A stretch of DNA of 64,000 nucleotides from Gossypium raimondii (Eukaryota; Streptophyta; Magnoliopsida; Malvales; Malvaceae): positions 18,724,001 to 18,788,000 of the forward strand of contig NC_068569.1 of the NCBI RefSeq assembly GCF_025698545.1. The letters are read 5' to 3'. A model generated the notes under the pieces. That model was not told the origin of the DNA, searched no databases, and saw only the letters and a list, made by a program, of their open reading frames with translations. Made by a program: the position numbers and the translations under genes. Shown here one piece after another: positions 9,133 through 19,823 of this stretch (its first letter is position 1; every line of letters starts with the position of its first letter).

Positions 9133-11344
9133 ATGGCAGGATCATTGATTCGTCTTGATAGGAATCACATATCGGTAGAGCAAATGAAAATGGTAAGTAT
9201 TAAATTTAATTTTTAATTATTATTTAAGATTTTTTTATTTATGTATTTTTAGATAATTATTAATTTATTATTTGTTGTAAAAGTCTGAAGATCGGGTATT
9301 GGAATGCAATATCCAGAATATGCAAGCTCCTCCATCACCATTAGTAGAGAACTACCTGCGGGAAGCGAGTTTTTTGGCACGTGGCGACGGTAGGCCGGGG
9401 ATGCAAGTTGGACCCGAAACTGATTAGTGCGTTGATCGAGAGGTGGAGACCCGAGACGCACACATTTCATCTTTCATGTGGAGAGTGCACTATCACTCTA
9501 GAAGATGTCGACATGCGATTGGCATTGCTTGGTGGGCGGGACCCAACACGGTTCATCCAATCTAGCAATTGGGAGGCGGTGTGCTACGAGCTATTGGGTG
9601 CTATTCCGGAAAAAATGGATGGAGGTAAGGTCGAGATGGGCTGGTTACGTGCCACCTTCCCCGATCAGAATGCAAATTCAACCGAAATTGAAAGAATTCG
9701 ATGTGCTCGATCATTCATTCTTCAAGTAATTGGAGGTTAACTGATGCCCGACACGTCACGGAGCCGTGTACATCTAAGGTGGCTGCTAAAACTCGTTGAT
9801 TTTAGAAGAGCCGGTGAATTTAGTTGGGGGTCTACCATCTTGGCAACAGTATATCGGGAGATGTACGGGGCGACGCGACTGAGGAGAGCAAACATCGGAG
9901 GTTACCTGTCACTACTGCAATCATGGGCACGGTTTCGCTTTCCATTTCTACGTCATCGAGTGAACCACCCATATACATTCCCACTCGTAACGAGGTGAAT
10001 TTTATATTACATTTTGGAATTATTATATAGATTTTGTAAGAATAAACTTATGCTAAAAATTTATTTAATTAGGTGGAACCATCCGACAAGTTATCGTGGA
10101 TTACCGTCTGAACTTGAAGATATACGGCTTCTATTGGACCAACTGTCGGAAGCAGAAGTAAGTATTATTGCAAATAGATATTTCCATACATTCGCTAGTC
10201 GATTGATATTTAGTATTTAGTATTTAATATTATGTATATAACTAATATTTCTATCATGTTTATATAGTTTCAATAGACACCATACGAGGATCCGGCAATT
10301 CGGGCAGTAATCCCGGAAGAGTTTTTACAAAATCTGAACGTTTGGCACGTAAAAGTGGTGTTGATCAACTATGCAACCGTGGACCCTCACCAGACAGACA
10401 GAGTGCTACGACAGTTTGGATGTAGACAACCGATTCCTGCGGACCCTGAGGAGTTTGACGAGCACCACAAAATCGACATTCGACTATTAGGTACGGATTG
10501 ACCTAGATACTGGTCCGAGTACATGGAAATGTGGGAAAATCGACATGAATATCTACATACTCGGGAACAAATCATCGTTCCGGAGTTAGCGTGCGTTCCA
10601 GAATACATGCCATGGTTTAGGATCGATGGCAAGCCGTATTTACTTACGCCAGAGGAGAGGCAGCGGCAAATACGTATCGAAAGGGAAAGGCGCGGGCCTC
10701 TAAATCCAAGACGAGAAGACTACAAAGGTAGCCCCTCAACGAGGCCCAGACGGTCACCCGGCTCATCATCAGCGGCCATGCAATCACCGACCCCAACAAG
10801 AGCACCGGCGAAGTCACCTGACGCAGCAATTCAACAGATGATACCCACGCAACCGCCTTTCCCTATGATGCCAGGTGTTTTTCTTAGCCCTTATATGTAC
10901 CCTAACCCTTACATGTATCCTTTTTCGAATACTATGGCAAGTTGGAGCCAAATGCCCGGTTCAGGACCATTTCCTGTGATGCTGAGCGGACCGTCGATAT
11001 CTAGGCCAGCGGCGTAGGAGGGATCACACATGCCTTCGGGGAGCTCTCCTTTTTACCAATCGCCAGCAACGTATGGCTTTCAAACACCGTCGTCGTTCAT
11101 GATGCAAACACCTCCACATACACTATTCTTTGAAGGTGGATTATCGTCCCAAGTCCAACAACCAGATACCGAACCGGAAGAACCACAATCACCACCGGAG
11201 GAAGAACAATCGCCCCGGAAGCTAGAGGAAGGAGGAATCCAGTGCGTAACCGTCGACGGCCGCCATGTGGAACCAAATCCCCCGGCCATAGACATTGATA
11301 TAATAGACATACAAATTTTTTCGAGTTATTTTGATATTATTTGA
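9133..11344 (+). pseudogene. Plant mobile domain (PMD, MAIN-like) gene carried by the MULE, degenerate
   Basis: PMD proteins occur in plants as host genes (MAIN/MAIL) and inside transposons. My model is exon 1 9133-9192 (MAGSLIRLDRNHISVEQMKM), exon 2 9284-9994, exon 3 10073-10157 and exon 4 from 10268, with consistent GT/AG sites and phases. Hallmarks are LIERWRPETHTFHL, CGECTITLEDV, MPDTSRSRVHLRWL and VWHVKVVLINYATVDPHQ. The C-terminal part is Pro/Ser/Met-rich low complexity. Lesions are a T-run frame shift near 9370, TAA at 9738, TAG near 10274 and TGA near 10499 at expected Trp codons, and a TAG near 11015. The gene starts about 530 bp from the left end and points toward the transposase gene. 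It is not functional as read. Confidence 0.85.
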
Positions 11345-11376
11345 TATAATAAAATAGAAGTTCTATTTGAGGTCAT

Positions 11377-11810
11377 AAAAACCCTAATTTAATTTTACTA
11401 ACACAATTAACTAACTTAATTAAAAACCCTAACCCTAACCTAATTTAATTAAAAACCCTAACCCTAACCTAATTTAATTAAAAACCCTAATTTAATTTTA
11501 CTAACAATTAACTAATTTAATTAAAACCCAAACCCAAACCTAATTTAATTAAAAACCCTAACCCTAAACTAATTTAATTAAAAACCCTAATTTTATTTTA
11601 CTAACAATTAACTAACTTAATTAAAAACCCTAACCTAACCCTAACCTAATTTAATTAAAACCCTAACCCTAAACTAATTTAATTAAAAACCCTAATTTAA
11701 TTTTACTAACAATTAACTAACTTAATTAAAAACCCTAACACTAACATAATTTAATTAAAACCCTAACCCTAAACTAATTTAATTAAAAACCTAACCATTA
11801 ACACAAATTT
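11377..11810. repeat. Telomere-like CCCTAA-containing tandem repeat inside the MULE
   Basis: Short AACCCTAACCCTAA runs alternate with TAATTTAATTAAAA linkers. They are organised into a higher-order unit of about 100-110 bp that also contains TTTACTAACAATTAACTAAC, in four imperfect copies beginning near 11377, 11480, 11580 and 11690. It lies between the 3' ends of the two convergent genes. It is not a clean TTTAGGG array. Confidence 0.85.
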
Positions 11811-12200
11811 TGGACTTAATAAATTTAAATAATTTGATAATTTTACTAATCATTAACACAATTTTGGACTTAATAATTTTACATATTTTGATAATATTAC
11901 TAACCATTAACAAAAATTTTTGGCTTAATAATTTTATATAATTTTACATAATGTTAGATTTGGTAAAATGTTTTATGCTGAACTAACAATCAAATAATTT
12001 TACATATTTTGATAATATAACTAACCATTAACAAAAATTTTTGGCTTAATAATTTTACATACTTTTACATAATGTTAGATTTGGTAAAATGTTTTGGCTT
12101 AATAATTTTACATACTTTTACATAATGTTAGATTTGGTAAAATATTTTGTCTGGAACTAACAATTAAATAATTTTACATAATTTGATAATTTTACTAACA
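11811..12200. repeat. AT-rich tandem repeat beside the transposase 3' end
   Basis: Recurring blocks share TTTACATAATGTTAGATTTGG followed by TAAAATGTTTT, and ACTAACCATTAACAAAAATT. They occur in three to four copies with 60-130 bp spacing. No open frame is present. Confidence 0.75.
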
Positions 12201-12257
12201 ATTAATACAATTATCAATTACTAATTGAAGAAAATATTATTTTTTCTAAAATTACAT

Positions 12258-15132
12258 TCAGCTATTGCGATTAGGGCATGATCGACTTGTATGGCCTGGG
12301 TTCCTACACCATCCGCACAACTTCTGTTGACTGGCTATTTCTCGGATATCCATATTGTTCCGTATTCTAGTGGAGCAAGGTTGACCCTTTGGTTTGCGAC
12401 ACAATTCTCTATCCGGTAACAGCTTAAAAAGAGCAAGAGATACGGGCGGTCACTTACGTTCATCTGGGACCGGTGGGAAAACGTGTCTCCATATGTTGTA
12501 CATGTTTTTTAGTTTGTGCACTTCGTCCACATAACTCATCGGATCCAGCCGGAGTTTCTGACAAGCTGCAATAACATGAGCGCATGGATAACGAAGTGTG
12601 TCAAACTTCCCACAGTCACAAGTCCTGTTTCGCAAGTGTACACGATACTACCCGCTAACAACACCTTGGTGCGGTCTGTTAAACTCCGTCACGCGAAACC
12701 ATAAATTGTCTCGATCGTGACACACTGCGTGCATGATGTTTGCCATCGCCTTCGCCTTGTTAATTTCTTGAACTACCTTACTGCACCATACATGGCCACC
12801 CTACATCGCTCGCATAAGTTCTTGTTAACTTTGGAAATAGCGCCGTAAATGAAATATGTCTCTCGCACAACCGATGTTATCAGTAGATGGCGCGTTCCTT
12901 TAAGAATAGAATTTATGCATTCAGCCAGGTTCGACGTCATATGGCCATATCGTAGGCCTCCGTCGTATGCTTGTGTCCACTGTTCGAAACGTATGTTACA
13001 AAGGTAGTCCGCCCCTTCTCCGTTTTGGGATCGTAAAATTGCCAACATCTCCTGAAAACGATCTTTATTTATTTCATACCCTGCCAATATAAGATAATAG
13101 CGAAAATTTTATACCACTTCTACCAATAAAACTAATTCAAATTGACAAACGAAATAATACAGTTATAAACTAAATACCAATGTTGGCCACTTGTCGTCGT
13201 TCGCTCTTAGATAGATACTGCCTGTAGTAGTTCGAAGCAACGTGTCTTAGGCAATATCTATGGTGTGTACGCTGCCACAAGCTTCCCTCTCAATCAAATG
13301 CAGCTAGTATACCGGCGCTCCGATCTGAAATAACACAGATATCAGGTTGGGGGCAGACATGCCTCCTTAACCTAGAGAGAAAGAAATCTCAGTCATCAGA
13401 TGACTTCCCCGGTGTTATTGCAAATGCAATTGGAAGAATTCTCCCACCGTCGTCCTGTACCACTGCAACCAATAGCCAATGAGTATACCTACCGAACATG
13501 AAGGTACCGTCAATTTGTACCAACGACTTGTAGTATGGAAATGCGTCTCGGCATTACTTAAAGGTTCAAAATAGCCGTTTGAACACTTGGCATCCACGTA
13601 GCAATCGGCCGTTGTAGTACGCATGTTTCGTTTCAAGGTCTGTGATGGCACCTGGGATGTATCTATCTAGCACCTGACACCACTGCCATATTTCATTATA
13701 TGAGGCGTCCCACCCACTATGCATCTTCTCCAACGCCTTTTGCTTAGCTATCCAAGCCTTGCGGTAAGAGGGCGTGTACCCCATTTGGCTACGGATATTG
13801 GCAATTATCACCGGCACTGAAGTCCTAGGATCTGCTTTTATCGTGGGCAGTATCAAGCTAGCTAACATAGCTGAATCCATTTTGGGATGATCTTGTGAAA
13901 CACTTACAGAGGGAGTACATTAAATAATTCAACATTGCAAAATAAAATTATTGTTCAGATAAATTCAATCATGTACCTGCAGCACATGTATGTGGACCTT
14001 TGTACTTTTTTATCTCCCACAACCCTGTCCTTTTCCTTAACGAGGCGACGATTTTCCATGAACATGTGCCGTCTTACACTGCACACTTCGCCTCAAACTT
14101 ATCAGATTTTGATTTAACGACGTGGTAATTAACGTCGTTTTTGATGCTATGCTGTTTCAAAGCTCTAATAAAACTATCCTTGTTGGTAAACTGATTACCA
14201 ACTTCAAGTTCACCGAAATCTACCCCCGAACTTGTACGATCGCGCAACCGGTGTGGTAGATCTGGAAACTCTAACGCATCATCTACTGACAGATCGACAT
14301 TATGCATGTGGGCTGGAGGTGAGTATGCTCTAAATCGTGGATTTTCTTCATCATCTGAACTCATTTCAGCATCTTCACCTTCTGTTGGAATAGGCTCCGG
14401 TTCAGAAAATAATCCCACTTCTACACTATCCGGCCCGGGCTCTCGAGGTGGATCCACATCAGAGTCATCTTCTAACCCACAATCATCTGCAGCGTACGAC
14501 GTCCCCTCACCGGTTGACGTCGTAGGTAGTACGTCATCCCTTCTTCTCAACATTTGATAACGTCCCCAATTGGATGTAGATTGCCATCCACTAGAACTTG
14601 ATGCAGTTCCCCAGTACGTATTTCCAACATCAAACGTCGAGCCACCGACGTATATGTCCCATCTACCGACAGAGTGTCTTGCGGGAGATGTGCATTCGAC
14701 ACCACTACCGAACATGGGCTGTTCCGTATTTTGTAACCCGCTAACCGAGTGCCGGCCAGGGGTCGTGTATACATCTCGAACACCGGACGGAAGTACATCA
14801 GTTGGCGACGTAAATTGTACATATAACTCAATATAAGCTGCTCCACTAGCAAGATGAGTGTGCACCATTGCCTCCAAGCTACGAACACCTTTTATGTCGA
14901 ACGAGTCATATGTCACCGGATCAACACAAGAACAAAATCGATACGTGATTGACAGAACTTTCATTAGCGTTGTTCCGAAGATTTTACGCCTAATTCTTTT
15001 ACGAAGTTCTACCAAATCTATGTTCTGGTTAAATGACAGTTGCACCGTATTCTCCGACAAAAAAACAACACCATTCTCGGTATGGCAAACCTCAACATCG
15101 TAGTAAATAACAACACTAATACGTTCACTCAT
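12258..15132 (-). pseudogene. MULE transposase (mudrA-like), degenerate
   Basis: The gene starts with MSERISVVIYYDVEV at 15132, about 700 bp from the right end, and is open for 352 codons: an N-terminal domain, an acidic linker, then FGELEVGNQFTNKDSFIRAL as in the MuDR N-terminal domain. The next stop falls at an expected Gln codon (TAA near 14074). Downstream pieces keep the family order: RKAWIAKQKALEKMHSGWDA (about 13740), the MULE core (VQIDGTFMFGRYTHW, about 13490), YGHMTSNLAECINSILKG (about 12930), and a SWIM finger (CDCGKFDTLRYPCAHV, about 12580). A CCHC knuckle CGWCRNPGHTSRSC lies at about 12300 and the stop at 12258-12260. Several stops and frame shifts break the core, so it cannot make an intact transposase. 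Confidence 0.88.
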
Positions 15133-15233
15133 TTTGAAACTCTAACTTTCTTAGCATCTCTAAATTGTTTCTGCTATGACTTATACATTCTAAAAACATT
15201 TTCTGCCTAATTTATAGCCTCAGCCCAAACTTG

Positions 15234-15602
15234 CTACTGTAGCAAAATCGCGTCTACGAGGGCGCGATTTCACAATTTCTTCTCAAATAGCATCCTGGTA
15301 GAAGCGATTTTATACTATTTGCTCAAAAACGTCAAAAAAATTATTTCTTACATGACCTACTGTAGCAAAATCGCGTCCACGAGGCGCAATTTCACAATTT
15401 CTACTCAAATAGCATCCTCGTAGAAGCAATTTTATACTATTTACTCAGAAACGTCAAAAAAAATTATTTCTTACATGACCTACTGTAGCAAAATCGCGTC
15501 TACGAGGGCGCGATTTCACAATTTCTTCTCAAATAGCATCCTGGTAGAAGCGATTTTATACAATTTGACCAGAAACGTCAACTCGAGATAATTTATTCCG
15601 GG
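15234..15602. repeat. Three tandem copies of a 123-bp MULE subterminal repeat
   Basis: Copies start at 15234, 15357 and 15480 with CTACTGTAGCAAAATCGCGT. Each contains an inverted pair around ATCGCGTC.ACGAGG.CGCGAT. The array lies between the transposase start and the right inverted repeat, so it may include promoter sequence for the transposase. Confidence 0.88.
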
Positions 15603-15703
15603 ACCTAAAAACCTTAAAAAGACTGAACCCTAAATCCTAAAAGCCAAAAAAACCAAACGTGAAAAATACGTCAAAATCGCGTCCCCAGGAACGTGCTACG
15701 TGG

Positions 15704-15756
15704 CAGGACATCGCGCCCACGTTAGCACGACCTGCTGACGTGGGCGCGATGTCCTG
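15704..15756. repeat. Hairpin in the MULE right subterminal region
   Basis: 15704-15722 (CAGGACATCGCGCCCACGT) is the exact reverse complement of 15738-15756, with a 15-bp loop. It shares the GGACATCGCG.CCACGT core with the left hairpin at 8737-8847. Confidence 0.9.
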
Positions 15757-15842
15757 GCATGTACCCTGATATCGCGCTGACGTGGACGCGATTTCTCGGA
15801 AAATGGACCATTCCGGTAAATAATAAAAAAAGGCCTATTTCA
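15737..15842. repeat. MULE right terminal inverted repeat, outer end missing
   Basis: It is the inverted counterpart of 8646-8755. It stops at AGGCCTATTTCACTAA, where the right copy of the flanking direct repeat begins. The terminal 40 bp present at the left end are absent. Confidence 0.85.
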
Positions 15843-15846
15843 CTAA

Positions 15847-16320
15847 TTCGTATTATTTATTTGTATTAAATTATGGAGTACAAATTTAAATAATAAATTA
15901 TACTTAATTTCATAAATTTAGACTTTTTACGTTTTTAATTTAAAATTCTAAATATAATTATTATCATAAATTTGACTTATATAGATATAATAAAAATATG
16001 ATGTGTAATATTATTATTTATCATTAACAATATAAATTGCTTTCTAACTATATGATTGGACTTTTTGCATAAACAATATATAAATAAAAGTAATTACTAG
16101 AATATTATACTTTGAAAATTGTTTGATGTTTTAATTTATTTGTCAATAAATTTAACTCATGTATATGCATGGTAACTTTGAAAAAAAAAGAAAAAACTTT
16201 CATCAATCATAAATCGATATTAAATTAAAGGTTTTTTAATGTAGAAATGAAAAAAAAAACCTTGAAGTTTTAAAAATACTAAAATCCTGGATTCAACATA
16301 TTTTATATATGGAAAGATGT
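15847..16320 (+). repeat. Right copy of the ~470-bp direct repeat flanking the MULE
   Basis: It is nearly identical to 8137-8605, and unlike that copy it continues into unique sequence (AGCCAACTAGATACAGGG). Together with the missing outer MULE terminus, this shows the duplication lies at the right-hand junction. Confidence 0.92.
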
Positions 16321-17532
16321 AGCCAACTAGATACAGGGTATAAAATTACAAGGAAGGGGAATTTGGCACGTTCAAATTAATGTTGTAGTGTCAACTCCAA
16401 GGGTGATGTGAGTCATAACTCATAACTCAGTCACATCTAATTTTATTTACATTAATTTGGTATTATTTATATTTAAGTAGTGCTAATTTCTTTTATATTG
16501 ATACGGTTATTTAAGTAAGTTACATATATTTTTTATGTACATTATACATTATTACTCTAATGTGATTGGGTAATTTTGGATTTTACAAATTTTATAAATC
16601 ATCTTTGCTAAGATTGTTACATATTTCTTCACAAATTTTACCCCAAAAGTAGCCCATCTCCCCTGAAAACTAAATGGAAACTATCAAAAAACATCTGCAA
16701 ACATTGTAACATGCAATGTTTAACCAAAGTAGACAATGTAATGACTCGATTTTATTTAGTGTCAAAAATACTATTAGATTTAATAATTGAGTCTAAACTG
16801 AAAATTAAATTACGTGATCATTACATAATTAAATATGTTTGCACATAATTTTTAATATAGTAAAATCATCGACAAAATTAGAATTAAGCTATGTAAATTA
16901 ATTAAGATGAATATTTAATGATTTTGATACTTAGATAAATTGGTTTGTTTGTTTTTATTTAAATCAAGAGAGGTAAGTTTGAAAATGTAAAAGGGTTCAA
17001 TTGGTCCGAATAGTATTAATACTTTATTTGATTGAGTTAATTTCATAAATTAATAACAATATAATGATAAATAATTTAATTTAATATTCTTTTAATTATG
17101 ATATCGTACATATTTCATGTATTATTATTGATTAATTTTAAGCGATACATTTCATTATTTATTATATATTATTTTTAGATATATATTTATGATTTCCATG
17201 TGCATGGGATAAGATTTATAATATTATTATTACTATTATAAAGCGAACAAATAAAAAAAAGGAAAGTGGGGCCTAATATTTTGGACAGAGCAAGAAAATC
17301 CAACTTAAGATGTAAGAAGGTTGTATTCACTGTTTCAAACCCCATTTTGATGGAGAAGGAATGAAACACAGCTATAAAGTGTTGCCTTCCTCTTTTGGAA
17401 ATATAACCCAATAACTAATTCCATCCTAATCATTTTTTTATCTCTTGCTTTGCCAATTCTGCGTAGAACAGACGGTGATCATGTAATAATATATCTAAAA
17501 AAGTACAATTATTTACTTCAAAAAATCCTTTT
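16321..17532. other. Intergenic AT-rich sequence, no gene seen
   Basis: I see no coding frame with splice signals and no clear repeat boundary. The short minus-strand frame at 17187-17411 has no recognisable motif. Confidence 0.6.
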
Positions 17533-17543
17533 TCTTTTCTTCT

Positions 17544-18339
17544 ACCGTTAAAATAGTCACTTTTGTGCGTCGAGTTACATTTTAATTTTTTACTTTTGAA
17601 ATATTATGTTGTAATCACTTATGTTATCATGTTGTAATATTTTAGTCACTGAGTTGTTAATTATCGTTAACGGTGTAACGGTGAGCTGACGTAGCACGTT
17701 AAATAATCATTTTAAACGAAAATTTTAGGTTAAATTCTATAATTGATCACTATATTTTTTTTCATTTTGAGCAATTTAATTTTTTTTCCTTTATGTTCTT
17801 TTAACTTTCTTTTTTTTTTCCATTCTTTTCTGCTTCTCCCTCTGTTTTTCTCCTTTCTTCATTTCTTTTAACGTAGTTTTTCTATATTTTTCATTTGTTA
17901 AAACTAGTCCATAAGCTCGCCTCACTCGAAAAAATTAAATTGTTCAAAAAAAGTATAGGGGCTAGTTTTAACAAATGAAAAACATAGAAAAATTACGTTA
18001 AAAAAATGATTACGGGAGGAAAACAAAGGGAGAAGTAGAAGAGAATGGAAAAAAAGAAGAAGAAGAAAGTTAAAAAAACATAAAAAAATGTAAATTGCTC
18101 AAATGAAAATATATGGGGACCGATTGTATAAATTAATCTAAAATTTTTATTTGAAATGACGATTTAACATGCCACGTCAACTTATCATTACACCGTTAAA
18201 GGCAATTAACCGCTCAATAACTAAAATATTACAACACGATAATGTAAGTGACTAAACGTAACATTTTAAATATAAATAACTAAGATATAACTTGAAGTAA
18301 AAAAAAAAAAAAAAAGAAGTGACTATTTTAATAGTTTAC
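17544..18339. mobile_element. Fold-back MITE, probably Mutator-type
   Basis: Left and right halves are inverted copies of each other over about 380 bp each. The left reads GTTAAAATAGTCACTT, then TGTTGTAATATTTTAGTCAC, GGTGTAACGGTGAGCTGACG and AAACTAGTCC. The right half reads the reverse complement of all of these, with a short centre near 17925. An 11-bp direct repeat TCTTTTCTTCT flanks it (17533-17543 and 18340-18350), compatible with a 9-11 bp target duplication. There is no coding capacity. Confidence 0.82.
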
Positions 18340-18350
18340 TCTTTTCTTCT

Positions 18351-19823
18351 CCATGCTTCTAAGATTCACCGGAAAAGGATACGATAAAATCATAGGTCAT
18401 CGCATTATTAAAATGAATTATTATTTTGTACCTCGATAATGTCAATAATGAAGTAAAAAAGACTATGAATTTGAGATAATGTTATTTACTTTTAGAGCGT
18501 AATAAAATAAAAAATAATTAAAAAAATATTTGACGTCATTTTAAACATGCTTTTTTTTATCTCTACTGACCATAAACAGAATAATGATCTTATTAAGATA
18601 TTTTGATATTATTTATACAAATATTTGAAGAAACAAGGTAAAAGCGTAACCGGATAGAGGTGAGGGTGCGTATGCTGCAACCAAGAGTTTGCGTCCGAAA
18701 TGAAATTGTTCTCTGCATAATTGCCGCCTAAGAACGCCACATAGTTTCCCATACGTGGTTGAATCAACTACGTATTTGTCCATGGCATGGCACTACATAA
18801 AACAAAGCTCAATCTCTCCATTTCATCAACATCCCAATCTGCCTACCATCTCCATATATCTTATTATTTTAAGTTAAGATTTTTCTTCTCTTTTTATTAG
18901 TGTCCATTTGTTTAGATGTAAAAGGTTTTACAGAAAATATTTTCTGCATTTTCCTGTGTTTGTTTCACAGAAAATAGTTTAATTAACGAAAAATAACTTT
19001 TTTTTCTGTAAAATGACTTACTCTTTTGAAAAACGTAAGTCATTTTCCGAAGAAAAGCTCCTCTATAGATAATTTTATTTTTATATAAAAATCAACTTAA
19101 ATCAAGCTTAATATTATTATATTAATAATAATTTTTATTTTATTTTAAAATATTTAAAATATTAACATACCTATTTAATTATTTATATGTAGTCATATAA
19201 TAAATTATTATTTCAATAAATATTTCAATTTTATTTAATAATAAATTTTAAAATAATAAATTTAAATAATATTCATCACATATTATTGAAAATATTCAAT
19301 ATTAATATTTTATAATAAATATTTATTATTCACCAAAACAATAATAAATATTTATTACAATTATAAATATATTTATAATAAATGTTTTGTAGTATAAAGG
19401 TCAAAATATGTCATAAGTCTCTATGTACTCTTCACAAATTTGCAATTTAGTTTCTATACTTTTATTTTTAAAAATTGAGTCCCTTTATTTTTCAGGTTTA
19501 AAAATCAAGTCCAATTATTGACATTATTAATTTTTTGTCAATTTTGTTGATATCACATTTTAAATAAAAATACTTACTTAGTAATCATGCAACTAAAAAT
19601 GACATTGTAATGAATTTGGATTTAATAAAATATTTTAATATATGCAAAAACAATGTAAAATATAAAATTATAGATATAAAATAAATTGAATTAAACAATT
19701 AAAAGATAAGAAAATCTCAAATATATGTATGTTTCATTAAAAATAAATTTTATAAAATATTTTTAAGACATCTGTTAAACAACAACAAAAAAAAATATTT
19801 TATTCGACCTGACAAAGGGGAAT
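18351..19823. other. Intergenic sequence with degenerate repeat pieces
   Basis: At 18915-19065 there is an imperfect palindromic repeat around TTTTACAGAAAATATTTTCTG and TTTCTGTAAAATGACTTAC, probably an old MITE. At 19400-19560 the text TTTAGTTTCTATACTTTTATTTTTAAAAATTGAGTC resembles widespread retroelement-derived sequence. No gene is seen. Confidence 0.45.

Larger units (their letters stand above)
8606..15846. mobile_element. Mutator-like element (MULE) with PMD and transposase genes; right end truncated
   Basis: The element is bounded by long GC-richer inverted ends (8646-8755 against 15737-15842) in an AT-rich setting. Two convergent genes start near opposite ends: a plant mobile domain gene on plus (9133-11344) and a MULE transposase on minus (15132 to 12258). 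This is the MuDR-like layout. A telomere-like and AT-rich repeat block (11377-12200) separates them. Both genes carry stops and frame shifts, so the copy is dead. The left terminus reads GGGGAAATTACCAATAAAAGCC. The right end lacks about 40 bp of the matching outer terminus. Confidence 0.88.

Noticed and set aside
11377..11810. CCCTAA repeats as a true interstitial telomere or chromosome-end fusion
   Set aside because: The unit is not the plant heptamer in long uninterrupted runs. It is split by AATTTAATT linkers and lies wholly inside the MULE.
8137..16320. The two 470-bp copies as LTRs of a retrotransposon
   Set aside because: They lack TG...CA ends, primer site and polypurine tract. The right copy continues into unique DNA, and the content between them is a MULE with its own inverted ends.
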